The notes beneath the pieces are model-generated. The model searched no databases and was not told the origin of the DNA. It saw nothing but the letters and a program-made list of their open reading frames with translations. A DNA stretch of 45,554 bases from Bacteroidales bacterium UBA4231 (GTDB lineage Bacteria > Bacteroidota > Bacteroidia > Bacteroidales > UBA932): assembly GCA_002396335.1 (NCBI GenBank), contig DGXN01000001.1, positions 61,074 through 106,627 of the forward strand, given 5' to 3'. Below, one piece after another: positions 17,752 to 26,180 of the stretch; the first letter of the stretch is position 1; the number at the start of each line of letters is the position of its first letter. The position numbers and the translations under genes were made by a program.

Positions 17752-19557
17752 ATGAGAAAGGTAAGATTCATACTGGCTTTGATAGTACTCCTCTCTGCTG
17801 CTTTTGCCTGCAGGAAGGAGCAGGAACCGGTGGACGGCATTGCTGGAGAATGCAGCGCCGTGTTCAGGCTATCAAGCCGTGACGCAATATCCCTTCAGAC
17901 CAAGACTGAGGCCGATGACCTTCTGGACGGTCTCCGTTTCACAAATGTCCTTGTAATCCTGGTGGACCATTCAAATAACGTGGTGGGAAATGTTTACAAG
18001 GAATATCCATATGATCCTGCTGCTTCCGGCAATGATCCAAGTCAGGAGGAAGTGACAGGGAGTTCCCTGACCGATGACGTCATCCACTTCGAGCATCTGA
18101 ATCCTGGCAACTATACCGCCTATGCCTATGCGAATATAGACGCTGAGGCCTGGCAAAAGAGCGGGGAAGTTATTTCCGGTCAGGAAAAAGTTACCACTTC
18201 AGGAGACTTCTCTTCCTTCCTTGAGCGGGAACTCAAGGCCGATAACCCCGTTACGCCAACTGCTGCAGGCGAAACCGCTATGCTCCTTACCGGACAGGCC
18301 GAAGTCCTTGTGGGACTATCCGTGGAAACTCACACCATCTACCTCAAACGGCCCGTGGTGCGTTTACGCGTTTACATCAATAATACCACCCCTTACCCGG
18401 TCCGTCTGGACGACCTCCAGTTCAGCGAATTCAACGCAGACAGGGCATACATAATCGGCCGGAGCGATGAGAACGGCGTTCCATCGGTTCCTTCAGGGGT
18501 AACTTACGGACCACTGCCGGCATATCCAAAAGCCTCGCCTGTAACCGCGCCTCAGTCAGGGGCTCCAGGCTATTTGGAAGAGTACCCGGTGTATGAGACT
18601 TTGCTCTATGAGAACGCCTGCCCGGATCCGTATAAGATCTTTGCCCTTCTTACGCTTGACCCTACCGGCCTCAACCGGCAGATGTCACTGGGTGAGATAG
18701 TACGAGAACCTGTCAACGCCACCACCCTCAACGCTATGGCAAATGGCGAGCAGATGGACATTCTGCTGACCAATCCCCGCAAACAGACCCGCTCCGCCCG
18801 TCTCTATTACGGCGTCAGCGCCGAGGACAATTATGCCTGGGAAAGCTGCGGATACGAAAGCTATGCCGATCTCCTGAACCGGATCATAGCCATCTTCTCG
18901 GAGTCTCCGTCCTGTTACTATGAGGGATACACCTATAATGGTACAGGTTCCAACCAGGCCGGCCTGGCCGGATGGACCGGCCTGGCGAAGGATGCTCCGC
19001 TGGGGCCCCCTAACGGCACAACTATTACTTTCGATTATACCGGAGCCAACAGCGGCTCTCCAAAAAAGTACGTCAGGACGCTGACGAGAGGGAGTGACGG
19101 GAAGTTTTCCATAGAAGGGCTGTCCACGACAACCACATCCCTTAACAATATAGAGATCTTACAAGGAGGATCGAACGACAACAACCGTTTTGCCGCCGAT
19201 CTGCCGAGGACTTTCCTTGTCAATCTCAAGAACAGTTCCGGCAAGTATCTCAAGTCCGACAGCAAGTACAGTGAGTCAGATATTGATAAAGCCAAGAAGA
19301 GTACGCTCCTCTGGGACGGCACCACAACCAATCAGGACCACCAGTTCATGCTTTTCAGGGAAAAGACGGACGGGGCATCCCTCAAGCGAATCCTCAAAGA
19401 AAGCCACAAAGAAGTTCCACTTACATATATGACCCGCAACGAGGACATAAAACTGGTCCTCAATGTCTTCTACGCCGACCAGGAAGCTACACTGAATTTT
19501 GATGTGGATAACAGCACTTGGGCCACTCCTTCCGAATCGTCCCACACATTCAATTGA
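17752..19557 (+). CDS. Fimbrial minor subunit lipoprotein, 601 aa (FimB/Mfa2-like N-terminus)
   Basis: I chose ATG 17752, right after TAG 17748-17750, because it gives a typical leader (MRKVRFILALIVLLSAAFAC). A TTG nine bases earlier inside the previous gene is less likely. The N-terminal 230 residues have the FimB/Mfa2-like order: a conserved AVFRLSSRDA strand, FTNVLVILVDHSNNVVGNV, FEHLNPGNYTAYAYANI and VVRLRVYINNTT. The remaining 370 residues are unassigned and contain many Ser, Gly and Asn. This is about twice the usual length of FimB/Mfa2 anchors, so it may be an anchor or accessory protein with an added surface domain. Confidence 0.7.
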   Translation: MRKVRFILALIVLLSAAFACRKEQEPVDGIAGECSAVFRLSSRDAISLQTKTEADDLLDGLRFTNVLVILVDHSNNVVGNVYKEYPYDPAASGNDPSQEEVTGSSLTDDVIHFEHLNPGNYTAYAYANIDAEAWQKSGEVISGQEKVTTSGDFSSFLERELKADNPVTPTAAGETAMLLTGQAEVLVGLSVETHTIYLKRPVVRLRVYINNTTPYPVRLDDLQFSEFNADRAYIIGRSDENGVPSVPSGVTYGPLPAYPKASPVTAPQSGAPGYLEEYPVYETLLYENACPDPYKIFALLTLDPTGLNRQMSLGEIVREPVNATTLNAMANGEQMDILLTNPRKQTRSARLYYGVSAEDNYAWESCGYESYADLLNRIIAIFSESPSCYYEGYTYNGTGSNQAGLAGWTGLAKDAPLGPPNGTTITFDYTGANSGSPKKYVRTLTRGSDGKFSIEGLSTTTTSLNNIEILQGGSNDNNRFAADLPRTFLVNLKNSSGKYLKSDSKYSESDIDKAKKSTLLWDGTTTNQDHQFMLFREKTDGASLKRILKESHKEVPLTYMTRNEDIKLVLNVFYADQEATLNFDVDNSTWATPSESSHTFN

Positions 19558-19565
19558 TTGCATCT

Positions 19566-22500
19566 ATGAAACGGTATATTCTATATAGAATCTTTCTCAT
19601 CATTGCGTCCGCCGTCCTTTTCCAGGGCTGCGTCCGCGAGAATGAAAATTATTCTTACCAAGGGGAAGGAGAGATGATAGACCTTGTAATTCCCTTTGGA
19701 GCGCCGCAGGGGACAGGAGTCACCGTTTCCACAAAAGCGCATCTTTCCCTGGTAGATGAGAGCCACGTGTTCAATATGTATCTTCTCATATTCGGCAGTG
19801 ATGGGAAAAAGATATATGGCCACTATTTCGACGGAAGCAACCTTGGAACGAGCACTGAGAATAACTGGTGGACAGTTAACAATTTGACCTCGTCTGACAA
19901 TCCTGAAACCACAACAACTACCGGCACCCTGCATATCAGGACATCAAAGAAGGGTGGATGTACCGTAGTTGCCGTAGCGAATATGAACCCTGACGACCTT
20001 GACGTTTCTCCCGGTATCCTCTCCACTATAAAGACTTATGGAGAACTCAATAATGTTGTTGCCACACAGGTCAGAAGTGAGATAGCCGCCAATTCCGGGT
20101 ATTTCCTTATGACCGGACAACTCTCCGGAGTAGATATTCTGGGCAACACGTCGGATCCAAATGACATCAGCCAAAACACACTTCACCTTAAGCGGCTCTA
20201 TGCAAAGGTTTCATTCAAAGTACAAGTAGGAACAGCCGGGGCCGCAGCAGGTATCAGAAAGTTTGTTCCTGACAAATGGTATGTAGTAAACGTCCCCACT
20301 TGCTCGTACTTGATGGAGCGGACCGCAACCCCTTACGTTGATGCAGCCACAGATGCCAGTCAGTTCTTTTCTACTCCGGAACTTGGATTCGAGACAGAAG
20401 AACTGGCAAAGGACCCCGAAAACCCTTCCAACGTTGTTGTTTATCACGACGGCGTAACAAAGGCATCCTGCTACGGATTTGCTTTCTATATGATGGAAAA
20501 CCGCAAAGCGCCCTATGCACGTTCTGGCGATTCCCTACCCTCTCCTTTCAACTATGCCGACAGGGAACGGGAAATAAAGGATATGGCAGGACTCAACCAG
20601 GGCTGGCGGTATGCTAATGAGTATTCCACATACATAGTGATGACCGGGAAAATAGTAATGGGCGTCACATCAGGCTCCAATGCCAACGCCACTCTGGACG
20701 CCAATGTGAAATACAAGATCCATCTGGGCAATTTCGCAAGCGATAATGCCGACTTCAACATACTCCGCAACCACAACTACACCTATAAGATTTACATTAA
20801 TGGGTCTGACGATATCAAGACAGAAGTTGAAACGGGCACTGAGAACGAGCCGGGCGCAACTGGACGCGTCGTCGTAGCTGAAGAGGAGGTATTCGACAGC
20901 GACTGCCACTACAGCACCCAGGTGATCTCTTTCCACGCCAACCTTATAGACCCCAGTCAGATCAGCTGGTACGTGGAGACGCCTTTCAACCCTGAAGGTG
21001 CCGGTCCCAACGATGGTCTTGAACTCAGCGACATAGACTACAAATGGGTGGAGTTCCACGTCAATTCTCTTGGAGGAGACGGGAAGTACTCTGAAAATCG
21101 TGTTCTCTACGAGCCACACGACTGGGAGAGATATGACGAACTTGGAATAGCCCCCGGCACCAAGGGCCACACAATGTACGTCAACGAACTGGTTGAGTAT
21201 ATCAAACATCAGAAAAGCCAGTATGACCTCCATCTGGCCAATCCATCCTTACCGGCCAGCGATTTTGACAGTGACACTGAACCCAAGATTACGGTAACCG
21301 CCTTCGTTAACGAGTATTACTACGAGGAGCATCCCATTAAGGGTGGATATGATCCCACGCTCTGGAAACTGGTGGTGAACCACCCGATGCGGCGTATGCA
21401 CATTCTGGCATCATCGGCCAAATCTGCCGACGGCGAGAGCAACTTGATCGGTGCCTCTTTCACCCTCCAGCAGCGTTCCATCCAGAGCATTTATGCCGTT
21501 CACGAAGTAGCCACTCTTCAGTCGGCCTGGGGAATGGAGTTTACGGACGACGATAATGAGACCGGGGCTTCCTATTATTGGAAGAATAAGAATCTTGAAG
21601 ATTGCGGCAATACCAGTTCCACAAACGGAAGAATCAATTCCCTCAAACTCTGGGGCATCCTAAATCCGGACGGGACGGAAAAGACGGGATCATTGCCCCG
21701 CTGGGATGATTATCTTATGCTCACTGGAACCAATGAAACGCCTCACCTGCTTTCCGACTATGACTACCTCCGTTACAGTTGCCTTTCCAGAAACCGGGAT
21801 AATAATGGTGACGGTTTTATAGATCCGGAAGAGATTCGGTGGTATATGGCATCCGACGTCCAGCTTATTGGCGTATTTCTGGGGTCCTATGGGATTGAGG
21901 GTGACGCCAGGCTTTATCAGCGTAATGCGTCAGATCAAGCCGAGTCCAATAAGGATAAATGGCGTCAGCACATTATAGCCAGTAACCGCTATATTTACAC
22001 TCCTCAAGAGAAGGCCGACTGGAACAATAGCAACAAGTATCCCCGTATTGTCTGGGCAGAAGAGGGAGTAAACGGCAGTAATATGGATTACACTGGGTCC
22101 GATCAGACCTCCAAGTTCAGCACACGCTGCGTACGGAATCTGGGCTATTATCTGGACGGAGGACAGCGGAAAGACATTACCCTGTCCGAGCCCACTGTCG
22201 AGACGGACCCCTATGTGCTCTTGACACGCAAGCACCGGAATGAAGATGGGACGGTAACCAGCCCCTATACCGGAGACTACGACGACCGGACTTTCTTTGA
22301 ATTCGACTGTTCTCACATCAATCTGACATCCCTTCGCGAACCCGTGGATCACGAACTCGTAGGTCACGACGAACATAGCAAGATGGCTTGCCTCTCCAGC
22401 AAATTTGGGACAGCGCCGGTAGTAGACCTGAAAACAGTTGGAACGCACGTATTCAACGGTACCTCATATGATTTGACAACATTCAGCGGCATCAACAGTT

Positions 22501-22805
22501 ACCTCAATGCCTGCTTCCCTGATCTGGATAGCGAATTCAGAATCTGCCCTGAAGGGTATCGTCTGCCGAATGCCAGGGAAGTATCGTTGATGTGGACAGT
22601 TCTTTCGGCCTTGACTACTGGTGATTCTGCATACCTGGGCAATTCCGGTGACACAGACGGCACCTTCAGCCGTACCTACTGGTCTTTTGGCGCATTAGGT
22701 TCCCAAAAAGCGCCAACCTATTGGGGCTGGGGAATGAGTTCCAGGCACCTTCTTATGGCTCTGGGCCAGAAGTTTAAAAAGCCCCGCTGCGTCAGGGATT
22801 TGTAG
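19566..22805 (+). CDS. DUF4906 fimbrial tip/adhesin protein, 1079 aa
   Basis: Start ATG 19566 gives MKRYILYRIFLIIASAVLFQGC, a lipoprotein leader. The protein has the DUF4906 pattern: an N-terminal fimbrillin-like domain (VFNMYLLIFGSDGKKIYGHY, LHLKRLYAKVSFKVQ), a central region and a large C-terminal domain. The last domain contains an EF-hand-like calcium loop, DNNGDGFIDPEE (residues 745-756), and closes with a sulfatase-modifying/lectin-like signature (FRICPEGYRLPNAREVSLMW, GMSSRHLLMAL). Genes of this kind end fimbrial operons and are thought to carry the tip adhesin. Ligand is unknown. The calcium loop has all five side-chain ligands. Confidence 0.78.
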   Translation: MKRYILYRIFLIIASAVLFQGCVRENENYSYQGEGEMIDLVIPFGAPQGTGVTVSTKAHLSLVDESHVFNMYLLIFGSDGKKIYGHYFDGSNLGTSTENNWWTVNNLTSSDNPETTTTTGTLHIRTSKKGGCTVVAVANMNPDDLDVSPGILSTIKTYGELNNVVATQVRSEIAANSGYFLMTGQLSGVDILGNTSDPNDISQNTLHLKRLYAKVSFKVQVGTAGAAAGIRKFVPDKWYVVNVPTCSYLMERTATPYVDAATDASQFFSTPELGFETEELAKDPENPSNVVVYHDGVTKASCYGFAFYMMENRKAPYARSGDSLPSPFNYADREREIKDMAGLNQGWRYANEYSTYIVMTGKIVMGVTSGSNANATLDANVKYKIHLGNFASDNADFNILRNHNYTYKIYINGSDDIKTEVETGTENEPGATGRVVVAEEEVFDSDCHYSTQVISFHANLIDPSQISWYVETPFNPEGAGPNDGLELSDIDYKWVEFHVNSLGGDGKYSENRVLYEPHDWERYDELGIAPGTKGHTMYVNELVEYIKHQKSQYDLHLANPSLPASDFDSDTEPKITVTAFVNEYYYEEHPIKGGYDPTLWKLVVNHPMRRMHILASSAKSADGESNLIGASFTLQQRSIQSIYAVHEVATLQSAWGMEFTDDDNETGASYYWKNKNLEDCGNTSSTNGRINSLKLWGILNPDGTEKTGSLPRWDDYLMLTGTNETPHLLSDYDYLRYSCLSRNRDNNGDGFIDPEEIRWYMASDVQLIGVFLGSYGIEGDARLYQRNASDQAESNKDKWRQHIIASNRYIYTPQEKADWNNSNKYPRIVWAEEGVNGSNMDYTGSDQTSKFSTRCVRNLGYYLDGGQRKDITLSEPTVETDPYVLLTRKHRNEDGTVTSPYTGDYDDRTFFEFDCSHINLTSLREPVDHELVGHDEHSKMACLSSKFGTAPVVDLKTVGTHVFNGTSYDLTTFSGINSYLNACFPDLDSEFRICPEGYRLPNAREVSLMWTVLSALTTGDSAYLGNSGDTDGTFSRTYWSFGALGSQKAPTYWGWGMSSRHLLMALGQKFKKPRCVRDL

Positions 22806-22828
22806 ACTGCGTCCTCTTTGCCGTGTCG

Positions 22829-22928
22829 ACACGCAGAATGCGTGTAAGGGGGTTTTGGGGACCGACATGGCAGCGTTTTGACGGAAAAAGGCCGATTTCC
22901 TTGCCGTGTGGGCAGTGAAATCGGCCTT
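22829..22928 (+). terminator. Hairpins after the fimbrial operon
   Basis: Two stems follow the last fimbrial stop. The first is ACACGC / GCGTGT (22829-22845, loop of five). The second is a perfect 12-bp stem, AAGGCCGATTTC / GAAATCGGCCTT (22888-22899 with 22917-22928), with an internal TGCC/GGCA stem in its loop. The second is the stronger candidate for the operon's transcription end. Confidence 0.6.
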
Positions 22929-22990
22929 ATACGTGTTTTAAGTGTCAACACGGCCAAGGGACGGAACAGGAGCAGGCAAAGCACTACCCC

Positions 22991-23249
22991 CTACATCCCC
23001 ATCGACGCAAAGAACTGCTCCGTGGTAGCGTCCTTGAGGAGGACGGTTTTATCGGCCGATAGAAGATACAGCGAGGGTACGGCGCGGACGTCGTACACAA
23101 TGTCAGTGCGGATCACAAAGTCCGGGTCATACCCGTTGATCCAGGATGCGGGGTACTGGGGGATGTGCTCCTTCCAGGCGTCGATGTCCTCGTCTATATA
23201 GATATCCACCACCTTCAGTTCCCCAGAGGCAATGGCTGCAGAAAGGTCC
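22991..23249 (-). pseudogene. Truncated thioredoxin-like (DUF5106-type) protein, C-terminal part only
   Basis: Reading the minus strand from the stop-flanked 23249 gives DLSAAIASGELKVVDIYIDE and then PASWINGYD, VRAVPSLYLLSADK and FFASMGM. This is the C-terminal half of a thioredoxin-fold protein with the cis-Pro segment (AVPSLYLL). About 86 residues remain. The redox-active CxxC half is missing. The break lies exactly at the start of the right copy of the GH95 repeat (23255), so island formation probably cut the gene. The only internal ATG would give 73 residues lacking the active site. Confidence 0.7.
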
Positions 23250-23254
23250 TAAGA

Positions 23255-23462
23255 GCCCTCCGGATCCCTGCACGGCGTCCGAACCCGTACCGGGAAAACC
23301 GTGGACCTGAGCTGGAAAGACGGGAAAGTGACATCCCTGAAAGTTCACTGACGACGGACCGGATTGACGATGGTACCGGGCAAATCAGGGACGCAACGAG
23401 CACCCGCGGGCCGGGCCGGAACAAGAAAAGGATTGGCAAATGCCAATCCTTTTCTGTAGCCC
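23255..23462. repeat. Right copy of the direct repeat flanking the fimbrial island
   Basis: This copy repeats the GH95 3' end (23255-23362), then has 48 bases of unique sequence, then repeats the terminator hairpin and the start of the tRNA-Arg 3' end (23411-23462). The GH95 coding sequence here is only a fragment. The complete gene is at the left copy, while the complete tRNA is here. Confidence 0.93.
23424..23455. terminator. Hairpin terminator beside tRNA-Arg
   Basis: This is the same perfect 15-bp stem as at 9098-9129. On the minus strand it begins two bases after the tRNA-Arg 3' end and would stop transcription from the typA-rpmF-tRNA direction. Confidence 0.75.
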
Positions 23463-23528
23463 GGAGGGGAATCGAACCTCTATTTAAAGTTTAGGAAACT
23501 TCCGTTCTATCCGTTGAACTACCGGGCC
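23457..23528 (-). tRNA. tRNA-Arg (anticodon CCT)
   Basis: The 72-nt cloverleaf can be folded by hand. The acceptor stem GGCCCGG pairs with CCGGGCT (one G-T), the D stem is GTTC/GAAC, and the anticodon stem GAAGT/ACTTT has loop TTCCTAA. The TTCGATT T-loop follows, with one A-C mismatch in its stem. The anticodon CCT reads AGG. CCA is not encoded. Its 3' end points to the fimbrial island, and its last six bases are duplicated at 9131-9136. Confidence 0.92.
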
Positions 23529-23542
23529 AAAAAAAGAGCGTC

Positions 23543-23725
23543 TTATTCAGCGCTCTTTTCGATGATCTGACGACCGCGGTAATAGCCGCACTCAGGGCAA
23601 ACGCGGTGATACATCACGGTGGCGCCGCAGTTAGGGCAAACGCTCAGCGTGGGTACGGGGGCGAAATCGTGCGTACGACGCTTGTCTCTTCTCTGTTTGG
23701 AGAGTTTGTGTTTCGGATGTGCCAT
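23543..23725 (-). CDS. rpmF: Ribosomal protein L32
   Basis: This 60-residue component of the large ribosomal subunit opens MAHPKHKLSKQRRDKRRTH. It has a four-cysteine zinc ribbon (CPNCG and CPECG), the zinc-binding form of L32. The length is normal. It lies 21 bases after a DUF177 (YceD) gene, the common bacterial yceD-rpmF pair, and 14 bases before tRNA-Arg. The pair is probably transcribed from the promoter at 24240-24270. Confidence 0.95.
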   Translation of the reverse strand: MAHPKHKLSKQRRDKRRTHDFAPVPTLSVCPNCGATVMYHRVCPECGYYRGRQIIEKSAE

Positions 23726-23746
23726 TGTTTATACTTTTTAATTGTT

Positions 23747-24214
23747 TTATTTGCTGTCAAAAAGTCCTTTCAGAGCGCTGAACGGGCTGCTCGGGGCAGC
23801 CTCCTCGTCCGCACGCTCCTGAAGACCCAAAAACCGGACGGTGTCGGGGTTGCACTCCCCTTCCGGATGGACCCGCTGCAAGGGCAGCGACAGACATACA
23901 TAGTCATATACTGCCTGCGAGAGGTCCCACTCCGCCTCTGACTCGCTGGGGGTCAGGACTTCGGAAGGGGCGGCATCCACGGGAAGCGTGAGGGGCTCCA
24001 GGCAGCGGTCGCACAGGACGGTTGCCCATCCATGCAGACAGAGTACAGCCTCTGCCTTCCGCGCTCCGGATTTGTGCACCGTGACTTCCACGTTGACATC
24101 CGCGTCCAGGATTTCCTGGTTTTCAAACATTTGAAAGAACTCTGTACCTGCCTGGAAGCTGAATCTGCGCTCCCCGGCAGCCCAATCGTTCAAGGGTATC
24201 AGAAACGGATTCAT
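23747..24214 (-). CDS. DUF177 (YceD-type) protein, probable 23S rRNA maturation factor
   Basis: The ATG at 24214 gives MNPFLIPLNDW (155 residues). A GTG six bases upstream is a weaker choice. The DUF177 core is seen as LHGWATVLCDRCLEPLTLPV, with the CxxC pair typical of the family, and a C-terminal acidic tail. YceD proteins act in large-subunit rRNA accumulation, and the gene precedes rpmF, as in most bacteria. The cysteine pair could bind metal. A consensus-like promoter lies just upstream. Confidence 0.85.
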   Translation of the reverse strand: MNPFLIPLNDWAAGERRFSFQAGTEFFQMFENQEILDADVNVEVTVHKSGARKAEAVLCLHGWATVLCDRCLEPLTLPVDAAPSEVLTPSESEAEWDLSQAVYDYVCLSLPLQRVHPEGECNPDTVRFLGLQERADEEAAPSSPFSALKGLFDSK

Positions 24215-24239
24215 CTCCACAAAAACAGATTAAGGGGTG

Positions 24240-24270
24240 CAAAGATACGAATAATTTTCGGAAAATCAAT
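24240..24270 (-). promoter_or_regulatory. Promoter ATTG-N19-TATCTTTG for the yceD-rpmF unit
   Basis: On the minus strand, TATCTTTG (24247-24240) is preceded after exactly 19 bases by ATTG (24270-24267), close to the TTTG -33 consensus. The -33 box overlaps the stop codon of typA. Transcription would begin about 15-20 bases before the DUF177 start. Confidence 0.7.
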
Positions 24271-26071
24271 CCTCCGTGGAGGAATTTCTCTTCCTGTCCA
24301 GCGGATCCAGCTGGATTTTCCGCATCCGCATGTGGTTGGGCGTGATTTCCACCAGCTCGTCTTCCTGGATATATTCCAGGGCTTCCTCCAGGGAAAACTT
24401 GACAGCAGGAGGGAGAACCACCTTTTCATCGGAACCGGAGGCCCGCACATTGGTGAGCTTCTTGGTCTTGCAGATGTTAATGTTCAGGTCACGGTCGCGG
24501 GTATGTTCGCCGACAACCTGACCGCCGTAGATTTCCTCGCCGGGCTCGACAAAGAAGCGGCCGCGGTCCAGAAGTTTATTCATGGAGTAGGCGATGGCCT
24601 CTCCGGTCTCCAGGGAAACCAGGGAACCGTTGGTACGCATCTCAATGTCGCCTTTGTAAGGCTGATAGTCTTTGAAACGATGGGCTACCACCGCCTCGCC
24701 CTGGGTGGCGGTCAGCAGATTCGAACGCAGGCCCATGAGACCGCGGGTGGGAATCTCGAACTCCAGCAGCGTCCGGTCTCCGCGGGGTTCCATGCGGACC
24801 AGGGCACCCTTGCGGCGGGTGCTCAGTTCGATGGCGGCGCCCACAAACTGCTCGGGAACCTCGATCGAAAGTTCCTCGATGGGTTCGCAGCGCTGACCGT
24901 TGATGGTCTTGTCCAGCACCTTGGGCTGGCCGACCTGCAGTTCGAAGCCTTCACGGCGCATCGTCTCGATCAGCACCGACAGGTGCAGCACACCACGGCC
25001 GTACACCACGAAACTGTCGGCATTGATACCGGGTTTTACGCGAAGGGCCAGGTTCTTCTCCAGCTCTTTCTCCAGGCGTTCCTTGATGTGGCGGGACGTC
25101 ACGAATTTGCCGTCCTTGCCGAAGAAAGGCGAGTTGTTGATCATGAACAGCATGGACATGGTCGGTTCGTCCACGGCGATGGGCGGCAGGGCCTCAGGGG
25201 TTTCAAAGTCGGCGATGGTGTCGCCGATTTCGAAGCCTTCGATACCCACGACGGCACAGATGTCACCGCACTGGACCTCGTCCACATTGGCCTTGCCCAG
25301 GCCTTCAAACACCATCAGCTGCTTGATCTTGCTCTTCTCCACTATGTCGTAGCGTTTGCACAGACTCACGGGCATGCCGGTGCGGAGCGTTCCGCGGGTA
25401 ATGCGGCCCACGGCGATCCGGCCCACGTAGGGCGAATACTCCAGGGAGGAAACCAGCATCTGGGGCGTACCCTCCCTCACTTCAGGGGCGGGAATCTCCT
25501 CCAGGATGGTGTCCAGAAGGGCCGATATATCGGAAGTGGGCTTTTTCCAGTCATAGGACATCCAGCCCTGCTTGGCGCTGCCGTAGATGGTCTTGAACTC
25601 CAGCTGGTCCTCGTTGGCGCCCAGGTTGAACATGAGTTCGAAGACTTCTTCCTGCACCTCGTCCGGGCGGCAGTTGGGTTTGTCCACCTTGTTGATCACG
25701 ACGATGGGCTTCTTTCCCATGTCGATGGCCTTGTTCAGCACAAAACGGGTCTGGGGCATGCAGCCTTCGAAGGCATCCACCAGCAGGAGAACGCCGTCGG
25801 CCATATTGAGGACACGTTCCACCTCTCCGCCGAAGTCGCTGTGACCGGGGGTGTCGATAATGTTGATCTTGACGCCCTTGTAAATCACAGAGACGTTTTT
25901 GGCGAGGATGGTGATGCCCCGCTCGCGCTCCAGGTCGTTGTTGTCCAGGATGAGGTTGCCCAGATCCTCGGGCTTGCGCACCAGGTTTGCCTGGTAGATC
26001 ATGCGGTCCACGAGGGTGGTTTTACCGTGGTCTACGTGCGCGATAATGGCAATATTTCTGATCTCTTGCAT
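24266..26071 (-). CDS. typA: Translational GTPase TypA/BipA
   Basis: This 601-residue ribosome-associated GTPase of the EF-G family acts in late 50S assembly and stress adaptation. The G motifs are complete: AHVDHGKTT (G1), RGITI (G2), DTPGHSDFG (G3) and NKVDKP (G4). EF-G-like domains III and V and the TypA-specific C-terminal region (LTNVRASGSDEK, LVEITPNHMRMRK) follow. Length is normal for TypA. It has a near-perfect promoter at 26092-26122. No anomaly is visible. Confidence 0.96.
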   Translation of the reverse strand: MQEIRNIAIIAHVDHGKTTLVDRMIYQANLVRKPEDLGNLILDNNDLERERGITILAKNVSVIYKGVKINIIDTPGHSDFGGEVERVLNMADGVLLLVDAFEGCMPQTRFVLNKAIDMGKKPIVVINKVDKPNCRPDEVQEEVFELMFNLGANEDQLEFKTIYGSAKQGWMSYDWKKPTSDISALLDTILEEIPAPEVREGTPQMLVSSLEYSPYVGRIAVGRITRGTLRTGMPVSLCKRYDIVEKSKIKQLMVFEGLGKANVDEVQCGDICAVVGIEGFEIGDTIADFETPEALPPIAVDEPTMSMLFMINNSPFFGKDGKFVTSRHIKERLEKELEKNLALRVKPGINADSFVVYGRGVLHLSVLIETMRREGFELQVGQPKVLDKTINGQRCEPIEELSIEVPEQFVGAAIELSTRRKGALVRMEPRGDRTLLEFEIPTRGLMGLRSNLLTATQGEAVVAHRFKDYQPYKGDIEMRTNGSLVSLETGEAIAYSMNKLLDRGRFFVEPGEEIYGGQVVGEHTRDRDLNINICKTKKLTNVRASGSDEKVVLPPAVKFSLEEALEYIQEDELVEITPNHMRMRKIQLDPLDRKRNSSTED

Positions 26072-26091
26072 AGCATGTCCGTTAAAGCCTG

Positions 26092-26122
26092 CAAATTTAC
26101 GATTTTTCAGGCAAAACGCAAA
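26092..26122 (-). promoter_or_regulatory. Consensus promoter TTTG-N19-TAAATTTG of typA
   Basis: On the minus strand TTTG (26122-26119), 19 bases and TAAATTTG (26099-26092) match the Bacteroidetes consensus in sequence and spacing. The typA ATG is 20 bases downstream of the -7 box. Confidence 0.82.
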
Positions 26123-26180
26123 ATCGCCGGCCGACCTACAGAATTCTCATTTTCTTTTCGTATATTTACGACCCTTACCT

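Noticed and set aside
23215..23439. A minus-strand frame across the GH95 repeat
   Set aside because: It arises from reading the duplicated GH95 fragment backwards. A matching shadow is seen at the left copy.
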